Counted from the stretch's first letter, positions 11,772 through 23,240 are shown. The stretch: 64,000 nucleotides of DNA from Ectobius pallidus (GCA_964059195.1 CAXKWD010000007.1:22021023-22085022); one strand, 5' to 3'. Numbers and translations are program-made. Notes: generated by a model not told the origin, from the sequence alone.

Positions 11772-12640
11772 CTTGAAATTTTGCACACTTAATTAAAGTG
11801 AAAAGAGATTTTGAAGTTTAATATTTAATTTGTATCTGAGATATTAAAAAGTTTTACTGTTTTTTAAATCAACATTGATATCTATCTTCTCCGACAGATT
11901 TAAAACATGAACCTCAATTTTTATATGCAATTCTTTGATGCTTGCTTCCAAAATTTACTAATGGATTTTATGATATTGTTTTGTTTAAAAAAAATCCCCC
12001 AGAATTTAATAAAAATATAAAACTAACCGTATAATTATACTAAGTTTTGAAAAAAAGAACTAAGGTCTATTCGTAAAATCTGATTAAACTAAGCACATAG
12101 TAAAGTGAAATTGTGAAGAAATTTTACATTCATATCTCTATTTTTGTGGGAGGAATATATTTTCATTAAGGGATGACTCAAGTGTTGAGTGATTTTCTAA
12201 ACTATTTGTCCTAAACACTTGAAATTTTGCACACTTAATTAAAGTGAAAACAGATTTTTTAACTAAAAATGTCTTTTTAATATCTCAATTTGTTTCTGAG
12301 ATATTAAAAAATTTAATTGATTTTTAAAATCAAAATGGAAAACTATCTTCTCCGACAGATATTAAAATATGAACCTAATGTTTTATAAGCAATTCTTTGA
12401 TGATTGCGTTGAAAATTTACTAATGGATTTTATAATATTGTTTATGCTTTTTGTTTAAAAAAATATTTCACCCAGAAAATAAAAAAATAAACTGGCGTAT
12501 AACTATACTAAACATTAAAAAAAAGAACTAAGGTCTATACATAAAATCTGATTAGACTACGCACTTAGTATAGTTAAATTGTGAAAAAATTTCAGAGTCA
12601 TACCTCTTTTTTGTGGGAAGAGATAGATTTTTAATTTGGC
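11772..12640. repeat. Two tandem copies of a 446-bp unit
   Basis: The unit starting CTTGAAATTTTGCACACTTA at 11772 recurs at 12218. The two copies share landmarks throughout (TCTTCTCCGACAGAT, TTTACTAATGGATTTTAT, AAGAACTAAGGTCTAT, TTTTTGTGGGA), with substitutions and small indels. They are diverged enough to be old. Only about two units are present, and no ORF is shared. Either a decayed satellite pair or an internal duplication inside an element would explain it. Confidence 0.75.
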
Positions 12641-13100
12641 ACATAGCATGCAAATAGAAACCGAGAAAACAGGCGATTAAAGTTTGCAGGCACTGGCAAA
12701 GTGGCCCTTGGAAGCGCACTGAGGTTTGAAAATGGTGGTTTCATGCGTCCAAATGGAATAAAATTTTGCACAGGCATACTTCAGGGCATGCTTGGTTTTT
12801 CTAAACTAAAATCCTAAAATCTCACTTTGTGACAAAAATGACTAAATTAACATTTCCGTCATGCCTTACGATTCAAACAACTTCACGGGGACTTAGATCA
12901 AGTGAATGTATAACATTGCGGGACAGCTAATTTCGTATAATTCACCATAGAAAATTACATTCTGTTATTAGAAAGAAAGGTAAAGTTTTTTATGTTATTG
13001 GGAGGGGCGTTTAGTGGCAGCAACAAATGTATGTACAAGGTCACGTTCGATGTTTTATAACAGTTAAAGGAGGATTATACAAAGCATTGTTCTGGAGATA
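12641..13100. other. Unassigned sequence after the tandem repeat
   Basis: This contains AAATGGAATAAAATTTTGCACAGGC, cut here as similar in wording to the AAATTTTGCACAC of the preceding tandem units, so the repeat family may extend in degenerate form to about 12850. No gene is seen. Confidence 0.4.
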
Positions 13101-13560
13101 GAGGTGTGAGAGGTTCCTATGTTTTTTACTCTTCGAGTTCATCTACCAGATCGACTCGGCGCGGCGCCGGATCCTTGTTCATTCTCCTTTACACGAGTAC
13201 ATGGCATTTCTTTACACAGAGCTTACATGAAGAATCGATACTTCAAACGCATGCCACTATTTTATGTATGGTATGGCCATCCACTTACACTCTCATTAGA
13301 ATTATTTCGACATCGGGCATGCTTCCAATTAGAGAACTTATTAAATCCCAGTCATGTGTTTTGCAGAAAATTATATTAATGATAACATTTATTTTATATT
13401 TAATGATGATATTCACGACTATTTATTAGAAATTATAATTTTATTAACTTACCTCAAAATTCTTCAGTCAAATATGGTACTAAAGGAATTCATTATTCTC
13501 TTGGAAAAATTATAATGAATTACCACAAGATATTAAGGACTTTTGCTTCAAAGACTACAT
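13101..13560 (+). pseudogene. Weak LINE C-terminal relic
   Basis: Two frames joined by a frameshift near 13510 read SVKYGTKGIHYS and then NYNELPQDIKD. This resembles the usual LINE ORF2 ending in which a conserved basic/aromatic block precedes WNxLPxxIK. The upstream part (ORFs of 107 and 86 codons from 13106) is not recognisable. Similarity is limited to about 25 residues, so this is tentative. Confidence 0.3.
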
Positions 13561-14760
13561 TTTATTTCTGGTCACAACTACTTTCAAGATTCCTATTTTT
13601 ATATTTTTCTCTTTTAAATTTATGGCTTCTGTGAGAAGTTTAGTAATGTGCTATCTTTCATTAGGTTATATTTAATAATTGTACTTTTTCCTAGATCTTA
13701 GTAAATATATTGTTGTTCCCTTGTATTATAATGCACTGCTTCTAGTTATTGCTCTTTGGTGTCTTTTTTTATAAATAAATTTTAAAAAAAGATTACTCGC
13801 GTGTGGTTTTTTGTCGAAAATGCTCTGTGCAAATTGGTGCCAGTTCATTCCCCCGTTTAATCATTTAAATCTTTTAACATTCGTTTCAATACTTGATAAT
13901 TTTTAAAATATCAGCGCTAAATTTAGCAAGGGAGTACAAAAATGATAAATTAAATTATTGCTATTTCTTGGTAGTCTATTATGTTTGATGGGACATCGTC
14001 ACATCACAGACAGTTGTCTCCTAACCTCCGAATCCAAGTGTTATGGTTTTTTGGCCACAGTATAAGTCCTTGCGGGATTTCAACCCTGAATTCCTGTCTC
14101 CAAACAAAATTTGTGCTGTTTCTCGCCGCACTATATCTTACTCCCGTAGTTATGGTCCTCCCGCTGTATCGTAATAGATGCTTCGCATTTAGTATGACTA
14201 GATGAGACTGAATCCTTAACGGGCAGAAGTGTACACACTAATTATGTGGGTACAGAGTACACATTCTGTATAGTCTAAATGGTGTGTACACTTGTAGCGT
14301 ATTTGATGATAGATAAATGAAGAAAATTAAACTCAACAGAGGTTAAAGTGGCTCTTGTTATTCCTCAAAAAGACACAAGAAAATTATATCAACTCCACCC
14401 ATGGCTTGGATTTTTCATTTCTGTTACAAGCTGAATCAGCTTCAGAGCCATGGTATCGTTAGAAAAATGCTATTCATTAGCGACTGAACATCCAGTATTC
14501 AAACTTATGATTGTATTCATGACTATTTGTTTCATAAAAATGTCGGGTATGTCATTAAAAATGAACACTTTTATTTGTAGACTTCTAATTGACGCATAAT
14601 TCGTTCTGCAGCCATATCGACGTTCTTTGTACACTTGAATTAAACAAACAAAGAAATTATACCGATTGCAGTTATCGGAGTCCTCATATTGTAGTAACAT
14701 AATTCACCAATAACCTAAATATCACAACAGCCAGTGCGAGGGTAGAATTATCAGAGTCAT

Positions 14761-14763
<3 letters not shown>
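13561..14763. other. Unassigned AT-rich sequence
   Basis: No supported gene. ORFs at 13981 (74 codons) and 14470 (76 codons, minus) have no recognisable similarity. Confidence 0.45.

Positions 14764-14816
<53 letters not shown>
14764..14816. repeat. (TAA)n microsatellite, LINE tail
   Basis: About 17 uninterrupted TAA units form the poly-(ATT) tail of the minus-strand LINE relic. Confidence 0.85.
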
Positions 14817-14865
14817 GTTTATTGTCAAAGTGCAGTGTGTTCCTGCTGCAGACATTGTCAGTGTA

Positions 14866-15123
14866 CAGGTAGGAAAAAAAAAGCGGACCGACTCTTGTAG
14901 CTGATTTCAGAGCCTTGTGATACGTAAATAAATGTAAGAGATGTATCGGAATCGTTTGTTTGCACAAGCAATGCAAATTACGTGAAATTATTTCTCAGTT
15001 CAAGCAATTTATAGACACTAGAACAAATTTCAATACATTCCCTGCTATCCTGTGAATACTGCTAGGCATGCGCAGTGGCTCATATAGATATTTTAGTAGG
15101 TCCGCTTTTTTTTTCCTTACCTG
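14866..15123. mobile_element. 258-bp TA-flanked MITE (CAGGTAAGG(A)9GCGGACC ends)
   Basis: A 25-27-bp terminal inverted repeat (CAGGTAGG, A9, GCGGACC) matches at both ends with one single-base indel. TA dinucleotides lie immediately outside (14864-14865, 15124-15125). Removing it rejoins the 3' UTR of the surrounding LINE. No coding capacity. Confidence 0.7.
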
Positions 15124-15374
15124 TACATTATAATAAATCCCTTGTATTAACAATCCACGTAGTCAAAGTATATTAACTACATAAAAACTCAGATACTCGT
15201 CAAAGAATACCTTAGCAACTAATCAAAAAGCTTTCTCTTAAAATTGCATATACTTAAATTTCTGGTTTCAAGAGTTAAACTGTTATAGAGCATTATACCT
15301 TTAACAAAAAATGTTTCTTTAGTACGGGTAAGTCGACAATTAAGAATATTCAATTGTATCTGTTTCTAAAGTAT

Positions 15375-15526
15375 TTTTCAAATGGGAAGCGTTTTGCTCT
15401 TCCTCTTGCTTAGATACGCGGTCCAATCAGAGACGGCGAGACGGAAGGAAGACCCTTCCTGATAGCGGTACTTCTTTAGCTCATACACGTGATTGGCGGT
15501 GAAGGAAAACGCTTCCCATTTGAAAA
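15375..15526. mobile_element. 152-bp MITE with perfect 21-bp terminal inverted repeats
   Basis: TTTTCAAATGGGAAGCGTTTT at 15375-15395 is the exact reverse complement of 15506-15526. The core is GC-rich and also partly self-complementary in composition. It interrupts the ORF of the minus-strand LINE relic, which reads on either side of it. The target duplication is not clear, so the superfamily is left open. Perfect arms suggest a fairly young insertion. Confidence 0.75.
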
Positions 15527-15720
15527 TTACTGTAGTATTAATGTTATGTATATCAGATCTTAAATTATATTGGTGTAAATTAGAATGAATATGAAGAAAG
15601 TATAGAATAATGATTAATTAAGTATTTTGATCACTCTGTAATGCTTCCAACAATAAAGCTTCCGAAGTCTGGGTGAAAAGAGGACTAAATTATTACTTAA
15701 TACCGTATAGTGTTGCACCA

Positions 15721-16302
15721 CTGTTTATTACGAAAGGAGGAGAAACTGGAATCGAATTACCCCCACTCTGTTCTGCTCAAGGTCGAGCCACAGTATGAAG
15801 CCTATGTGATTTACCCATGTAAATCTGCTACTTATAAACCACGTTCACTTGGATGAGTTTGATTTAAAGAATTCCGAACAACTCTTACAAATTTGAACAC
15901 ACCTTAGAATAAAACACTACATATAATTCTTGCCATTTTATGCTATGTGTAGGCCTACATAGAAAATGCGTGGATAACCAAAATAACAAGACTTTAACAC
16001 AGAATTACTCGTACTGGCAACTTTTAAGCTTATATTCACTATTCGTTAATCAACTGTCTTATGCTGGAAGCAAATCAAATTTAGTCAGAAGCAATGTTGA
16101 AATCTTGAAAATCCTGGTATAGGCCTATCTTGAAAATATAGATAGAAAAATTAAATAAGCTGCCGCTTACCAGTTGCCCTTACAAAGGCCTGAGCTTTAA
16201 TTTAAAGGCCTTATTATCATATAACGAAATTACGTACAAACTGATCTTTCCCTTACAATTTTAAATAGCCTATAGCCACTTAAATCCTGTCATGAAAACC
16301 AC
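15721..16302. other. Unassigned sequence
   Basis: No supported feature apart from two exact TAGGCCTA palindromes (15950, 16120). Confidence 0.45.
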
Positions 16303-16427
16303 CATTAACGGCCGTGGGTGTCCTCATGCTGACCACATGCCCCCCAATCCTGCCATCTGCCTGTGGTAGATGAAGCAGCGGTCGGGTGGTAGGCCAAGTC
16401 CCTCAAGGGATGTAGCGTCATGGAGTT
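16303..16427 (-). mobile_element. Fragment of a conserved arthropod SINE/LINE-like repeat
   Basis: On the minus strand the segment reads from CATGACGCTACATCCCTTGA through TTGGCCTACCACCCGACCGC to a GTGGTCAGCATGAGG end, and it is GC-rich against an AT-rich background. I recognise this type of module from dispersed repeats in insects and crustaceans, but cannot name the family. No promoter boxes are visible, so it may be only the body of an element. Confidence 0.45.
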
Positions 16428-16658
16428 TAGTTTTTAGTTTATAGTTTATAGCCACTTATATGCCCTGCAATATCACCCATAAATGTCAAACCTTCAAGCC
16501 TAATATTATCGTCACATATCTTATCGGGTGATTCGCCTTTCATTTCTAAGAAATCTATTTTTTTCTCGGAGAGACCAAAAGCGTTTTAAAACATGATGGC
16601 AACAAAGCCAGCGAATTTCTTAACAGCATGACAAGCCCTCATATTCATTACCTATGAC

Positions 16659-17329
16659 TAGGGTTCGGATATTTATGTCCTAAAAAAGTGGAAAATATGA
16701 TTGCAAATATGCCCTTAAAAAAGACCAAATATGACTAAATAATCCTAAATATGGCCTAATAAAGGACATATTTTCTAAAAAATAAATGTTCCATTTAAAA
16801 CGTTTAATGAAACTAAATTATTATATCACATGAATTCAATCAGATAATCACTTTTTAACAATATTACAGGCGATTTACAGTTTTACTTATAATGAACTTA
16901 TAGCCTAATTTTAAAGAATTTGCTCCTCTTTGCTCACATCATAAGCTACAAATAATATTTTGTAGACCATGTGAGTCCCTATAGAATATGAAAAATTGCA
17001 CTAATTTTAAAATTAAGATACCTATTTATTGAGCATAAACATTAAATTAATGAAATACATTTCAAATTTAACACGACCATTTAGTGCTTATAATTTAGTT
17101 TATAATTATTGTGCTTCTTTACCAAAATTATAACTGAAATATGAAGTTAAATTAGCAAATATGACCAAAATTTGACCAAGACCATAAAAATAACCAAAAT
17201 ATGACTTTATATGCAAAATAAAAACGGTCCGATTAGGATAACAAGCGTGCAATTCGTGTTTAATTTGTGTTTGCAGCGAAAATGGAGGTCAGGATAAAAA
17301 TATGACATGTCATAAACATCCGAACCCTA
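16659..17329. mobile_element. Non-autonomous hAT element, 671 bp, with 8-bp target duplication
   Basis: The termini TAGGGTTCGGATATTTATG and its complement at the right (CATAAACATCCGAACCCTA) form inverted repeats. The flanking octamers CCTATGAC (16651-16658) and CTTATGAC (17330-17337) match at 7 of 8 positions. An 8-bp duplication and a TAGGG terminus are characteristic of hAT elements. The interior has many copies of ATATGAC/ATATGACC-like words, as subterminal transposase-binding repeats would. No transposase coding is visible. Confidence 0.8.
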
Positions 17330-17337
17330 CTTATGAC

Positions 17338-18440
17338 ACACTTGATCTAGTTTATTATATTAGTGATTTTTCTTTACGTAGAATGTGAATAGACCTGTAA
17401 GGTATGGAATACTTCTTCTTACCCTTTTTAGTAAGAAGATAAATAATACGTTCCCACGACATAGAGATAATATTAATTGATTGACCATATTGTTCGTTTC
17501 AGCGCAAGATAAATTGACGGCTCTAAAATTGCAATAAAACTGCATATTATTCACGACTGGCAAATTTTCGCACGGAGTTAAGTATTGGTTGGGAAATGAT
17601 GAAGATCTACGACCGGAGATTACGTGACTCAGATAACTTTGTGCTGAGCCGTGCAATTTGTTACCCATCAGGGCATCACACTGCTGAATAATACGCGACT
17701 GCGCAGCACCGCTTCTTCCATTCTTTCCCTCTGTAATCGTGAAAATCGCCACCTTTACCATCAGCCATCTCCACACCGTACAGAAGTATCTATTGTGTTA
17801 AACGGCTCTATAATATTCATCAGTGGGCCATCTGTATTACTCCTCCACTCCCCCGTTTACTCTCCAATATAAATTGTTCAATACAAAGTAATTATAGTAA
17901 ACCTTCCCTGGGAGGGAAGCTTAGTACTTATTACATCACCCAAATAATGACGGTGAGGGATTTCATATATAGGTGTGCCGGATTTTATATGTAGTTTTGT
18001 CGACACAACCAACTTGGCTTAGCTCTTGGTCAACAACCGGAATTATGCTTGGAGTAGCTGTAAACAAAGCTAAATGCATCACTCCACCGTCCACGTGGAA
18101 TTTAACGCGGAAAATGCTGGATAAATAGCAAATAGTTGAAAAGTGTGTTGATATCAGGGTAAAAGACATTAAAATGTAATTATATAATAAAGTAAATAAA
18201 AATTATTATTATTTTGTTATTATTATATTACCATAAAAACATATCTAAATTTATTTCCTTCAGTCATTGTCAAAATACAAGAAGAAACGCCATTTTTCGT
18301 TTCGCTGAATCAAAATGTAAGATGGCCAAAGGGCAATTACACGGCCAAAACTATGGTTTGAAATAGTATAACACGTTTATTGCTGAGCACGCAGAATATA
18401 TAAATTACAATCTCAAACATTTTAAGAGGAAAATAAAAAA
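17338..18440. other. Unassigned sequence
   Basis: A 138-codon minus-strand ORF (17360-17776) is the longest here, but it has no recognisable motif and no gene context. A short LINE tail is possible near 18190. Nothing further is supported. Confidence 0.4.
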
Positions 18441-18613
18441 AATATATTATATAATATTAATTAAGAATTAAGAATTAGCCCACAAGCATCCCATAGCGGG
18501 CAAGGGCCTCCTGGCATGCCAGGGTGGCTGGCTCGTTAAATAAGAACGTTTCAGGCTAGCCTCACCTGAGAACGCTAAAATTTAATACAAGTTAATTGAC
18601 TCTAGTTTTGGTA
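18441..18613 (-). mobile_element. 3' UTR of the RTE-like LINE
   Basis: Downstream of the minus-strand ORF stop is a GC-richer 3' UTR (CTGGCATGCCAGGAGGCCC, itself partly palindromic) that fades into AATTCTTAATTCTTAATTAA and A/T runs, as expected for a LINE 3' end. Confidence 0.55.
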
Positions 18614-19456
18614 CTAAATGTGAAGAGTTTTCCACTTCTTTCTGTCTCTGGCACTCCTCGACCACAAGTTCCCCACAACACTCTTAAATTCGTCCTCCCA
18701 TCGGGATTTCTGTCTTCCAACACTTCTTTTCCCAGTTCTGGGCTCCCACACTGTCATCGCATGTGTCCATCTCACCGGGTTCATTCTCATGATATGCCCC
18801 GCCCACATCCATTTTAATCTGGAAGCAGTAACCATCACATCCTTTATAGATGTCACTTTCCTAATGTCTTCATTTCTTATTCGGTCTTTCAATGTAATGT
18901 TTAGCAGCTTCCTCTCCATCTTCCTTTGGCAAATCTGTAGCATGTTTTTCTCTTTTTTAGTTAATGTCCATGTTTGGGATCCATAAGTCATAACTGGTAG
19001 AATGCAAGTGTCCATTACATCCTTTTTTATCTTCATGTTTAAGGATTTGTCTAATAGGATGAATTTTAAGTTCCAAAATTTGTTCCATGCTAAAGAGATT
19101 CTTCTTGAAACTTCTTTTTGAATTTTATTGTCAAACGATAATATTTGACCTAAGTATACATATTCTTTTACATATTCTATTGTGTCATCCTTAATTTTGA
19201 TTGGTTCTTCTGTGTATTTTGTCATTACTTTGGTTTTTTTGACATTGATACTAAGGCCGACTTCTTTGCTAGATTTGCATAAATTTGTTAGCATGACTTT
19301 GGCTTCCTCGTGTGAGTCTGTTATGAGTACAATATCGTCTGCAAATCTGAGATTAAAGAGTTTTTTCCCATTAATATTTATTCCGTATTCGTCCGGCATT
19401 CTGCAGAAAACTTCTTCCAGTAGAGCTATGAATAATTTTAATAATATTAATAGCAC
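18614..19456 (-). pseudogene. RTE-like LINE reverse transcriptase, 5'-truncated (280 codons)
   Basis: This is an uninterrupted ORF for the C-terminal half of a non-LTR reverse transcriptase. Catalytic motif C is FADDIVLI (residues 38-45). A thumb region with YVYLGQ follows, then YGSQTWTL (158-165) and the basic stretch LKWMWAGHIMRM. The W.RSARDRKKWK ending is typical of RTE-type elements. Motifs A and B, the fingers and the endonuclease domain are missing because the insertion is 5'-truncated near 19460. The listed start Met is therefore not a genuine start. The lack of stops suggests moderate age. Confidence 0.85.
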
Positions 19457-19619
19457 AATTTTAAATTTGTTTTGTTTTCCAGTCTTTCAACCTAATTTAT
19501 TTCTATAATTGTTTCTGTTTTTTGTAATTTCTATATAAACGACTGGTTAATGACGCAAAATTATTTTATATACATTGTACTCAAACATATATAATTTTCG
19601 TTTGTAGTGTACTGTACAT

Positions 19620-19830
19620 TGATATATAATGAGATTTATATTAATCTATTATACCCCTAAACACGAGCTTTGCTCATCTAGGGGTATAACTTACTTTTTT
19701 ATAACTTACTAAATTAGAAATAGTATCCTCTGTTGGTTTTTGTTTTTACCTGTAGTAATGTTAAAATAATGTAAATAATGAAATGCAATATTGTATGTAA
19801 CAATAAACTTCAAACTTCAAACTTTAAAAA
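19620..19830 (+). mobile_element. LINE 3' UTR with hairpin and (CTTCAAA)n tail
   Basis: The segment resembles the 3' end of CR1/Daphne-type LINEs. A strong hairpin is followed by GGTTTTTGTTTTTACCTGTAG, by ATAATGTAAATAATG and finally by CAATAAACTTCAAACTTCAAA, a polyadenylation-like signal fused to a short tandem tail. No coding part survives. The orientation is opposite to that of the neighbouring RTE relic, so it is a separate insertion. Confidence 0.5.
19649..19689 (+). other. Stem-loop in LINE 3' UTR
   Basis: TTATACCCCTA pairs with TAGGGGTATAA (11 bp). Inside the loop a second small stem, GAGC-TTT-GCTC, can form. LINE 3'-end hairpins are often recognised by the element's own reverse transcriptase. 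That role here is an inference. Confidence 0.6.
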
Positions 19831-19839
19831 AATCAGGTA

Positions 19840-20560
19840 AGCTTACGTAACAAAGTACCAGAATGTTTAACAAAGTACCAGAATGTTTTTGTTTAATCAG
19901 TGATAATTGCGATTATGATATGCAGAAAATATGTAATTTTTTAAAATAGACTTCCGAGTTAAGTTTCAGATTGATTCATTACGGAAGAACAAAGGTCTAG
20001 TTTTTTTTAATCTGGTTAAAATCGTCCAGCATCAGCAGAACTATACAGATCTGTCATATCTTGACAATCGTACACTCACATAAAAATACAAAAAAAAGTC
20101 AAATTAGCCGGCTACGGGATATGAACCAGGGACCTCCAGAATGTGAGTCCATCTCGGCCACCTCGCTCGGTTTAACGGTCTAGTTTCATAAGCATATGTT
20201 AAGGAATATGTGGGTAGTGTTATTTGTCAAAGCTCTCTGTATTGCAACTTCCAAAGCCGTATATGAACACTGTAAAACAATATGTTGCAATGAGAACTGA
20301 TCTGTATTTTATAAACTCTTTCTAATAAACTACCATAAAGTAGGCACTAAATTGGGCATTACTCCGGTACCGGTCAACCGATTTGGTCTAATTTCAATAA
20401 GCTTCTTCCCATGGACGATATAAATACGTATACCAAGTTTCATGAAAACCCGATAAAGCGTATTTGAGTTATCACTCGTACAGACACACGAACAGACATT
20501 TTCCCGTCCTCCACGCGATCTCATAAAGTACCATTCTGTCACTTAATAAATAAATAAATA
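19840..20560 (+). mobile_element. 0.5-kb retroposon family, copy A, interrupted by a SINE
   Basis: This is one of four copies of a non-coding element (others at about 27760-28270, 33920-35140 and 44915-45205). All end in a form of CATTCTGGCACTTAATAA followed by a simple tail, here (AATA)n. Shared internal blocks are CGGTCAACCGATT, ATACCAAGTTTCATGAAAA and CAGACACACGGACAGACATT. A simple-sequence 3' tail suggests retroposition. The 173-bp SINE at 20004-20176 is inserted in it. A 20-bp duplication (AACAAAGTACCAGAATGTTT) lies near the 5' end. Confidence 0.65.
20004..20176 (-). mobile_element. tRNA-derived SINE (Ser/Leu-like head), 10-bp target duplication
   Basis: The insertion is flanked by GGTCTAGTTT at 19994-20003 and 20177-20186. 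Copy B of the host element (27760-28270) shows the uninterrupted site, which proves the insertion. On the minus strand the head reads GAGGTGGCCGAGATGG, with A-box similarity to tRNA-Ser/Leu, and then a B-box-like GGTTCATATCC. The 3' end is A-rich next to the duplication. A related dimeric copy lies at 37814-38037. Confidence 0.8.
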
Positions 20561-22490
20561 AATAGAACTATACATAATAAGTGCCAAATTATGCCTCGTT
20601 TATAATATGAAAACCAAAGCATACTCGCATTAATAAGATGTCATCACTTACAATATGCAAAATGATTAATTTTTTCCGTCCCCAATACTCAATTCTGTTT
20701 CCTTGATTTTATTGTATTATCAAGTCCTTCTCTCTCCTCTAAATTCCCTGATCTGGTGAAAACATTGGCTGCTCCAAAAATATCATCTTGGTCCACTACA
20801 ACACTAATATAGCTCTTTCCGTTAAATTCAAGCCCACTCTCAAACGTTAGCTTGTGAAGTTTAGTGTATTTTATTTAGGAAAATCAGAATCACTATTTAC
20901 TATTGACAAGACCTTCAAGAATTTAGAGCGTTTGTTGGGAAAGGAGAATGCGAAATTTAAAAAAAAAAAACTTGTCTCATTGTATTTGAAACAATAAATT
21001 AGAACATTGTTTTCATAAATATGGCTTTCTTATTGCAAACTGTAAAGTTAAGTTGCATTTTCTATGGTGATTCACGTAGGCGTACTTGAAATTGATATAA
21101 AAGAATGAAGCTAAAAATATTATATGGAAGAGTGGGAAACAAAAATTACAAAACACCCACTTATTTTAATTTTCTAAGTTTTCAAGTGTCCAATAATTAT
21201 GTTATTCAGAGAGACAGGTATCCTTGTGTTTCATACTTAAAATTTGTTTTTCTTAATGTCAGGAATAAATTAAAACATAATATAACTGTTATCGTTTTAG
21301 TTCAGCATAGGCCGTCTTCATTTTGACGTATGGCTAAAATTTTTGCTAATTTCTTTAGTAAGTGCTGAACTTTCAAAATAAAGTCTATGTCCCCTAAACA
21401 TAATGTAGACCTACCTACAAACAGATTATTCCTTGCATCTTATGGGGTTCAAAATAAATGCTGCTCTTTACAAGCTAGTTCAATAGACCGAGTGATCTGG
21501 CTGAATACGTAAAATATGAAAATCACATTCTGAAAGATGCACGTTAAAATTCTATATCTGCCTAATCGTGGGTTTCAGGACTATTTTGCCTATCGAAAGC
21601 GAATACCGGACCAGATTTGTTTTAAATATTTCCCTTTAGATGTCTTCAATGTCAGTAATGTCTTTCGAAGATTCGTGTCATTCTGTCCCACATAATTTTT
21701 GTTTGCTAAGTTACAACAACGAATATAGCGACGGCTTTTAATTGTGATGTCCATCTAATAATTTTAAATTAAATAGATATGTACAAAAAAAATTATTGGT
21801 CATCGTATTATTTGAAAAGTTCAAGAAATAAGACAGCACAAACATTTGAAAAATGTTATTACAGTATTTATAAAGTCGGTCTCTAGAAGTTTTAACATTA
21901 AAGGTTACATGGCATTACAGCGCATTCTTCTCTGCTGACAGGTCACTATTATCTCACTATGTGTATCAGAGCATCCTATAACTAAAGGCATATATTTTCG
22001 ATTTTTACCCATATCCAAATATGTTCAGATTTTTGTTCAGATGGTTTATTACAACTTTATAATTGGCACTTTCTATGACATCGGAAATTTAGATCCCTAA
22101 CATCTCACGAAAAGCTATAACTTTTTTATTCTCACCTCAAAGGTCATTATGCCAGAGATTCGGCTGGCTGCTGATTTATCGGAATGTGTTTATATACTAT
22201 AATATGATACCTCTTCACAGTTGAAGTTTATCTCAAACATAAATTACCGGTATGTTATTCGAATAATTCGCAATAAAATATCACAGGATTGTCAACTAAG
22301 TCAAATAGCTCAAATAGCCACTATTCATTTAAGTTTTCCGAGGTTACTAGCCATAAGGGTATCAGAAATGCCTTAACACTTGTCCTTGCTTACAATAAGA
22401 AGTTTATTAATATTCTACGCCGTAAAAATATAAAATATATACTGGTACTATAAATAAAACTATTTATGAACGGAAATGTATAAAATAAAA
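20561..22490. other. Unassigned AT-rich sequence
   Basis: No gene, tRNA-like box or inverted termini were found in this 1.9-kb stretch. ORFs are at most 73 codons and not recognisable. Confidence 0.45.
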
Positions 22491-23240
22491 AGTGACTTAC
22501 AGATGACAACAGATACGAAGATGAAGAGGAGTAAACGATAACAATATGAAGAAAAGAAAAAGTGTTATAAAGATATTTAATATGACTTTAAATGTGACTT
22601 TAAACAAGATAAATATGATAATGGTAATGCTGAAGAATGTGAAGATGAAAGGAGAGGAAATTAAGAAGTCCGAGTTTAAAATGAAAAAGAAGATAGAAAT
22701 AGTCTAAATATGAACTAGAAGTGGTAATGAAGATGAGACAATTGAGCCAACGATTATTAAACTAGAGTAATATTATTTAAATAAAGCTGAAAATTAAGGT
22801 ATAGATAAGGTAACGAAAATAAACAGTAAAATCAAAAGAAGAAAAATAAGTGGAAGAGGAAGATGAAGGTAACAAAATTGAAGTTAAGTTCAGGAAGTTG
22901 AAAAGAAAGAAGATAGGCTAATAAAGATTATATTCACTTATAAGAAAATACGAAAGTATTCTGATACCATGATTATGATCGGTGGAGAAAAGTTCATGGA
23001 ACAGAAAAAGATGAAGAAGATGCGGAAGTAGGCTATAATCATATTGAAAGTGAAGGTAAATGAAAGTATAGTTAAAGAAATCAAACAGTTGAGGGAGAGT
23101 GTGAAGATGAAGTAGAGGCGTATGAAAGTAAGCAGGAAGGATAGGAAGATTGAAAAGATAAATGGAGAGTAATTCGATGTATGAAAACGAAGAAGAGAAA
23201 CGCTAAAAAGATAAAATATACTGGGATTCGAAATATATAG
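22490..23240 (+). repeat. Purine-rich (G/A) tract of about 750 bp
   Basis: The plus strand is strongly enriched in A and G (AAGATGAAGAGGAG, GAAGAAAAGAAAAAG, TGAAGATGAAAGGAG and so on) without a fixed repeat unit. It resembles a decayed GAA/GATGAA microsatellite expansion. A second tract of the same kind is at 48440-49000. There is no ORF of note. Confidence 0.6.

Larger units (their letters stand above)
14764..15720 (-). pseudogene. LINE C-terminal relic with (ATT)n tail, carrying two MITEs
   Basis: The minus strand reads LLLEALQSDQ, then SNLHQYNLRSDIHNINTT at about 15550-15650. After an interruption it reads ILNCRLTRTKETFFVKGIML and YNSL (about 15365-15280), then NLSICNFKRKL. This is the classic end of a CR1/Jockey-like ORF2. 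In-frame stops and frameshifts make it dead. The 3' UTR ends in GACAATAAACT followed by (ATT)n at 14764-14816. Two younger inverted-repeat elements (14866-15123 and 15375-15526) split it. Confidence 0.65.

Noticed and set aside
17360..17776. 138-codon minus-strand ORF as a host gene
   Set aside because: No recognisable motif, no splice or promoter context, and an antisense ORF of similar quality overlaps it. Length is within what AT-rich random sequence of this size can give.
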